A stretch of 7,682 nt of DNA from Bacilli bacterium (GTDB lineage Bacteria > Bacillota_I > Bacilli_A > RFN20 > CAG-826), in assembly GCA_024693415.1 (NCBI GenBank), contig JAILKX010000014.1, positions 1 to 7,682 of the forward strand. Direction: 5' to 3'. The notes beneath the pieces are model-generated. The model ran no database searches and was not told where the DNA came from. It saw only the letters and a list, made by a program, of their open reading frames with translations. The position numbers and the translations under genes were made by a program. Below are positions 6,325 through 7,682 of the stretch, piece after piece. The first letter of the stretch is position 1, and every line of letters starts with the position of its first letter.

Positions 6325-7682
6325 ATGGCGAGCAAGAAAATTTCACTCTTCATACCCCTATTTGCCATGATGTTGCCGCTTGCGGGATGCGGGGCTTCGA
6401 GCCAGTTCGTCCCCCAAAGCGAAGCCGAGGCGCAAGGCTATACCAGAATCGATTTCGAATGGACCTCCAACGATAAGACCGAGGGCCAGGACTATTTCTA
6501 TTACACCGATGACTTCTTCAAGAAGCCGGCTTCGGAAAGCGACATGGCCTTCGCCCATGCTTCCTACGCCTGGGCCCTCGCCAATTTCCCATCCGACCCC
6601 AAGGAACTCACCGACTACAGCAATAAATCCCGCTACGCCAGAAAGCTTTCGGAGAAGCTCGGCTTCACCGATTTCGTGTGCAATAACTGGTATAAGATCA
6701 AACCCACCAACGGTTCGATCGGAATCACCTGCTCCAAAAAGGCGATTGACTTAGGGGATGGAACCTCCACCACCGTCATTTTGGTCGGCATCCGCGGCGC
6801 GGCATATGAAGCCGAATGGGCGAGCAACGTCACCCTTGGCGAAGAAGGCGACGCGACCGGATTCGGCGATGCGGCGGCGGAAGTCAGCATGTTCGTAAGC
6901 GATTACGTCACCGACCACAGCATCAGCGGCCCGATCAAAGTCTGGGTATCTGGTTATTCGAGGGCGGCCGCCACCACCAATCTTTTCGCCGGGCATCTCG
7001 ATGAAACCGCGCTCGACGGCATCTCTGCGTTTAGCGAAGGCGTCACTTATAAGAAGGACGACATCTACGCCTTCTGCTTTGAGCCTCCTGCGGGAGCCGA
7101 TGCAGAAAAAGGGGATCTACACTCCGAAGATTTCAATAACATCAAATGCTACATCAATCCCGATGACCTCGTGCCCTATGTCGCGCCGAAGTATTTCGGC
7201 TTTACCCGCTATGGGGAGCAGCTCTTCTACCCAAGCCCCCTCAAAACGCTGAAATACCGCGAATACGAAAATAAGATGCTCTCCCTGCTGAACCCGTACA
7301 TCAGGAATGGCCATCCCAATTACAAAGCCTATTCCATCCCGCAGTTCAAGCCCCTCTCCGGAGGCGGGGAAAACAAGAAAGCCGTCTTCGGCGTCGATGA
7401 GAGGAAGATCAATTGGACCCTCGAGCTTCAGATGGGCGCATTCATCGAGAACCTCGCCTCGAACGGTCTCTATGACCGCTTCCCGTATACCAACACGGTT
7501 CAGCCGGGCCTAGCGCGGGCCATCACCATGGTTTTCGACCACGCGGCCGGCGAAACCGCGCCATTCGTGAAAGCAATTCAGGCGATGATCCCTGAGCTGT
7601 TGAACCTGAATCTCTCCTCCGCTTTGATCGATGACCTGATGATCGATGAATTAAGGCCTTATTTCGGAACGGACTTCATCCC
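6325..7682 (+). CDS. Lipoprotein with class-3-lipase-like alpha/beta hydrolase domain, 3'-truncated by window end
   Basis: The reading frame is open from ATG 6325 to the window end, giving 452 codons without a stop. Residues 1-22 are a lipoprotein signal: KK at 4-5, a hydrophobic core and the lipobox LAGC with C22 as the lipidated residue. The mature protein should sit on the outer face of the membrane. The strand and nucleophile elbow KVWVSGYSRAAATTNL (about 206-221) place S212 as nucleophile in a GYSRA motif; Bacillota lipase-family relatives usually have GYSRG. NPDDLVPYVAP (278-288) carries the probable catalytic aspartate (D280 or D281), and GFTRYG (291-296) follows as in the same family. 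The catalytic histidine is not identified and probably lies past the window. GGGA at 6314-6317 is a weak ribosome binding site with a 7-base spacer. It may act on lipids or other esters outside the cell, but the substrate is unknown. It is divergent from the membrane XRE gene and likely co-regulated with it. Confidence 0.87.
   Translation, partial: MASKKISLFIPLFAMMLPLAGCGASSQFVPQSEAEAQGYTRIDFEWTSNDKTEGQDYFYYTDDFFKKPASESDMAFAHASYAWALANFPSDPKELTDYSNKSRYARKLSEKLGFTDFVCNNWYKIKPTNGSIGITCSKKAIDLGDGTSTTVILVGIRGAAYEAEWASNVTLGEEGDATGFGDAAAEVSMFVSDYVTDHSISGPIKVWVSGYSRAAATTNLFAGHLDETALDGISAFSEGVTYKKDDIYAFCFEPPAGADAEKGDLHSEDFNNIKCYINPDDLVPYVAPKYFGFTRYGEQLFYPSPLKTLKYREYENKMLSLLNPYIRNGHPNYKAYSIPQFKPLSGGGENKKAVFGVDERKINWTLELQMGAFIENLASNGLYDRFPYTNTVQPGLARAITMVFDHAAGETAPFVKAIQAMIPELLNLNLSSALIDDLMIDELRPYFGTDFI

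Noticed and set aside
6267..6368. Longer start (6368) for the membrane regulator
   Set aside because: It would put 34 extra residues inside the lipoprotein signal-peptide region and upstream of the only -10 box. The helix-turn-helix begins normally from the 6266 ATG.

Overview
The window reads as an ordinary chromosomal stretch of a monoderm, Bacillota-like bacterium of roughly balanced base composition with a strong preference for C-ending codons. Evidence for this includes a lipoprotein signal with a Gram-positive style lipobox, an AGGAGG ribosome binding site, intrinsic terminators, and a PyrR-type attenuator ahead of a uracil permease. All tryptophans are TGG and one gene ends in TGA, so the standard bacterial code appears to be used. 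Assignment below phylum is not possible by eye. A gut Bacilli/Erysipelotrichia relative is a guess from the style of the TIR and lipase proteins.

Layout: (1) 1-1581 (+), a TIR-domain protein with a C-terminal membrane anchor and an internal 105-bp tandem duplication, probably cut at its 5' end by the window edge and closed by a strong hairpin terminator. (2) 1814-2452 (+), a small HAD-superfamily sugar-phosphate phosphatase/mutase-like enzyme. (3) 2453-2738, a regulatory leader with a PyrR-binding loop, a candidate antiterminator and a terminator, followed by the uracil permease gene uraA/pyrP at 2739-4163 (+). (4) A bidirectional terminator at 4193-4228 serves the convergent pair. (5) 4227-6266 (-), a membrane-embedded XRE-type regulator with one large extracytoplasmic domain and about 11 membrane helices. 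(6) 6325-7682 (+), a divergently transcribed lipoprotein with a class-3-lipase-like alpha/beta hydrolase fold, running off the window end.

How the parts relate: the permease and its leader form a self-contained pyrimidine-salvage unit in which UMP-bound PyrR would favour termination. The regulator and lipoprotein share a 58-bp intergenic region. Its centre is the palindrome ATTATAAT, which gives each strand a perfect TATAAT -10 box, inside a wider dyad matching 15 of 22 symmetric pairs. That is the most unusual structure in the window. It suggests that one symmetric operator, possibly bound by the XRE domain of the membrane regulator, controls both genes. The TIR and HAD genes show no evident functional link to the rest.
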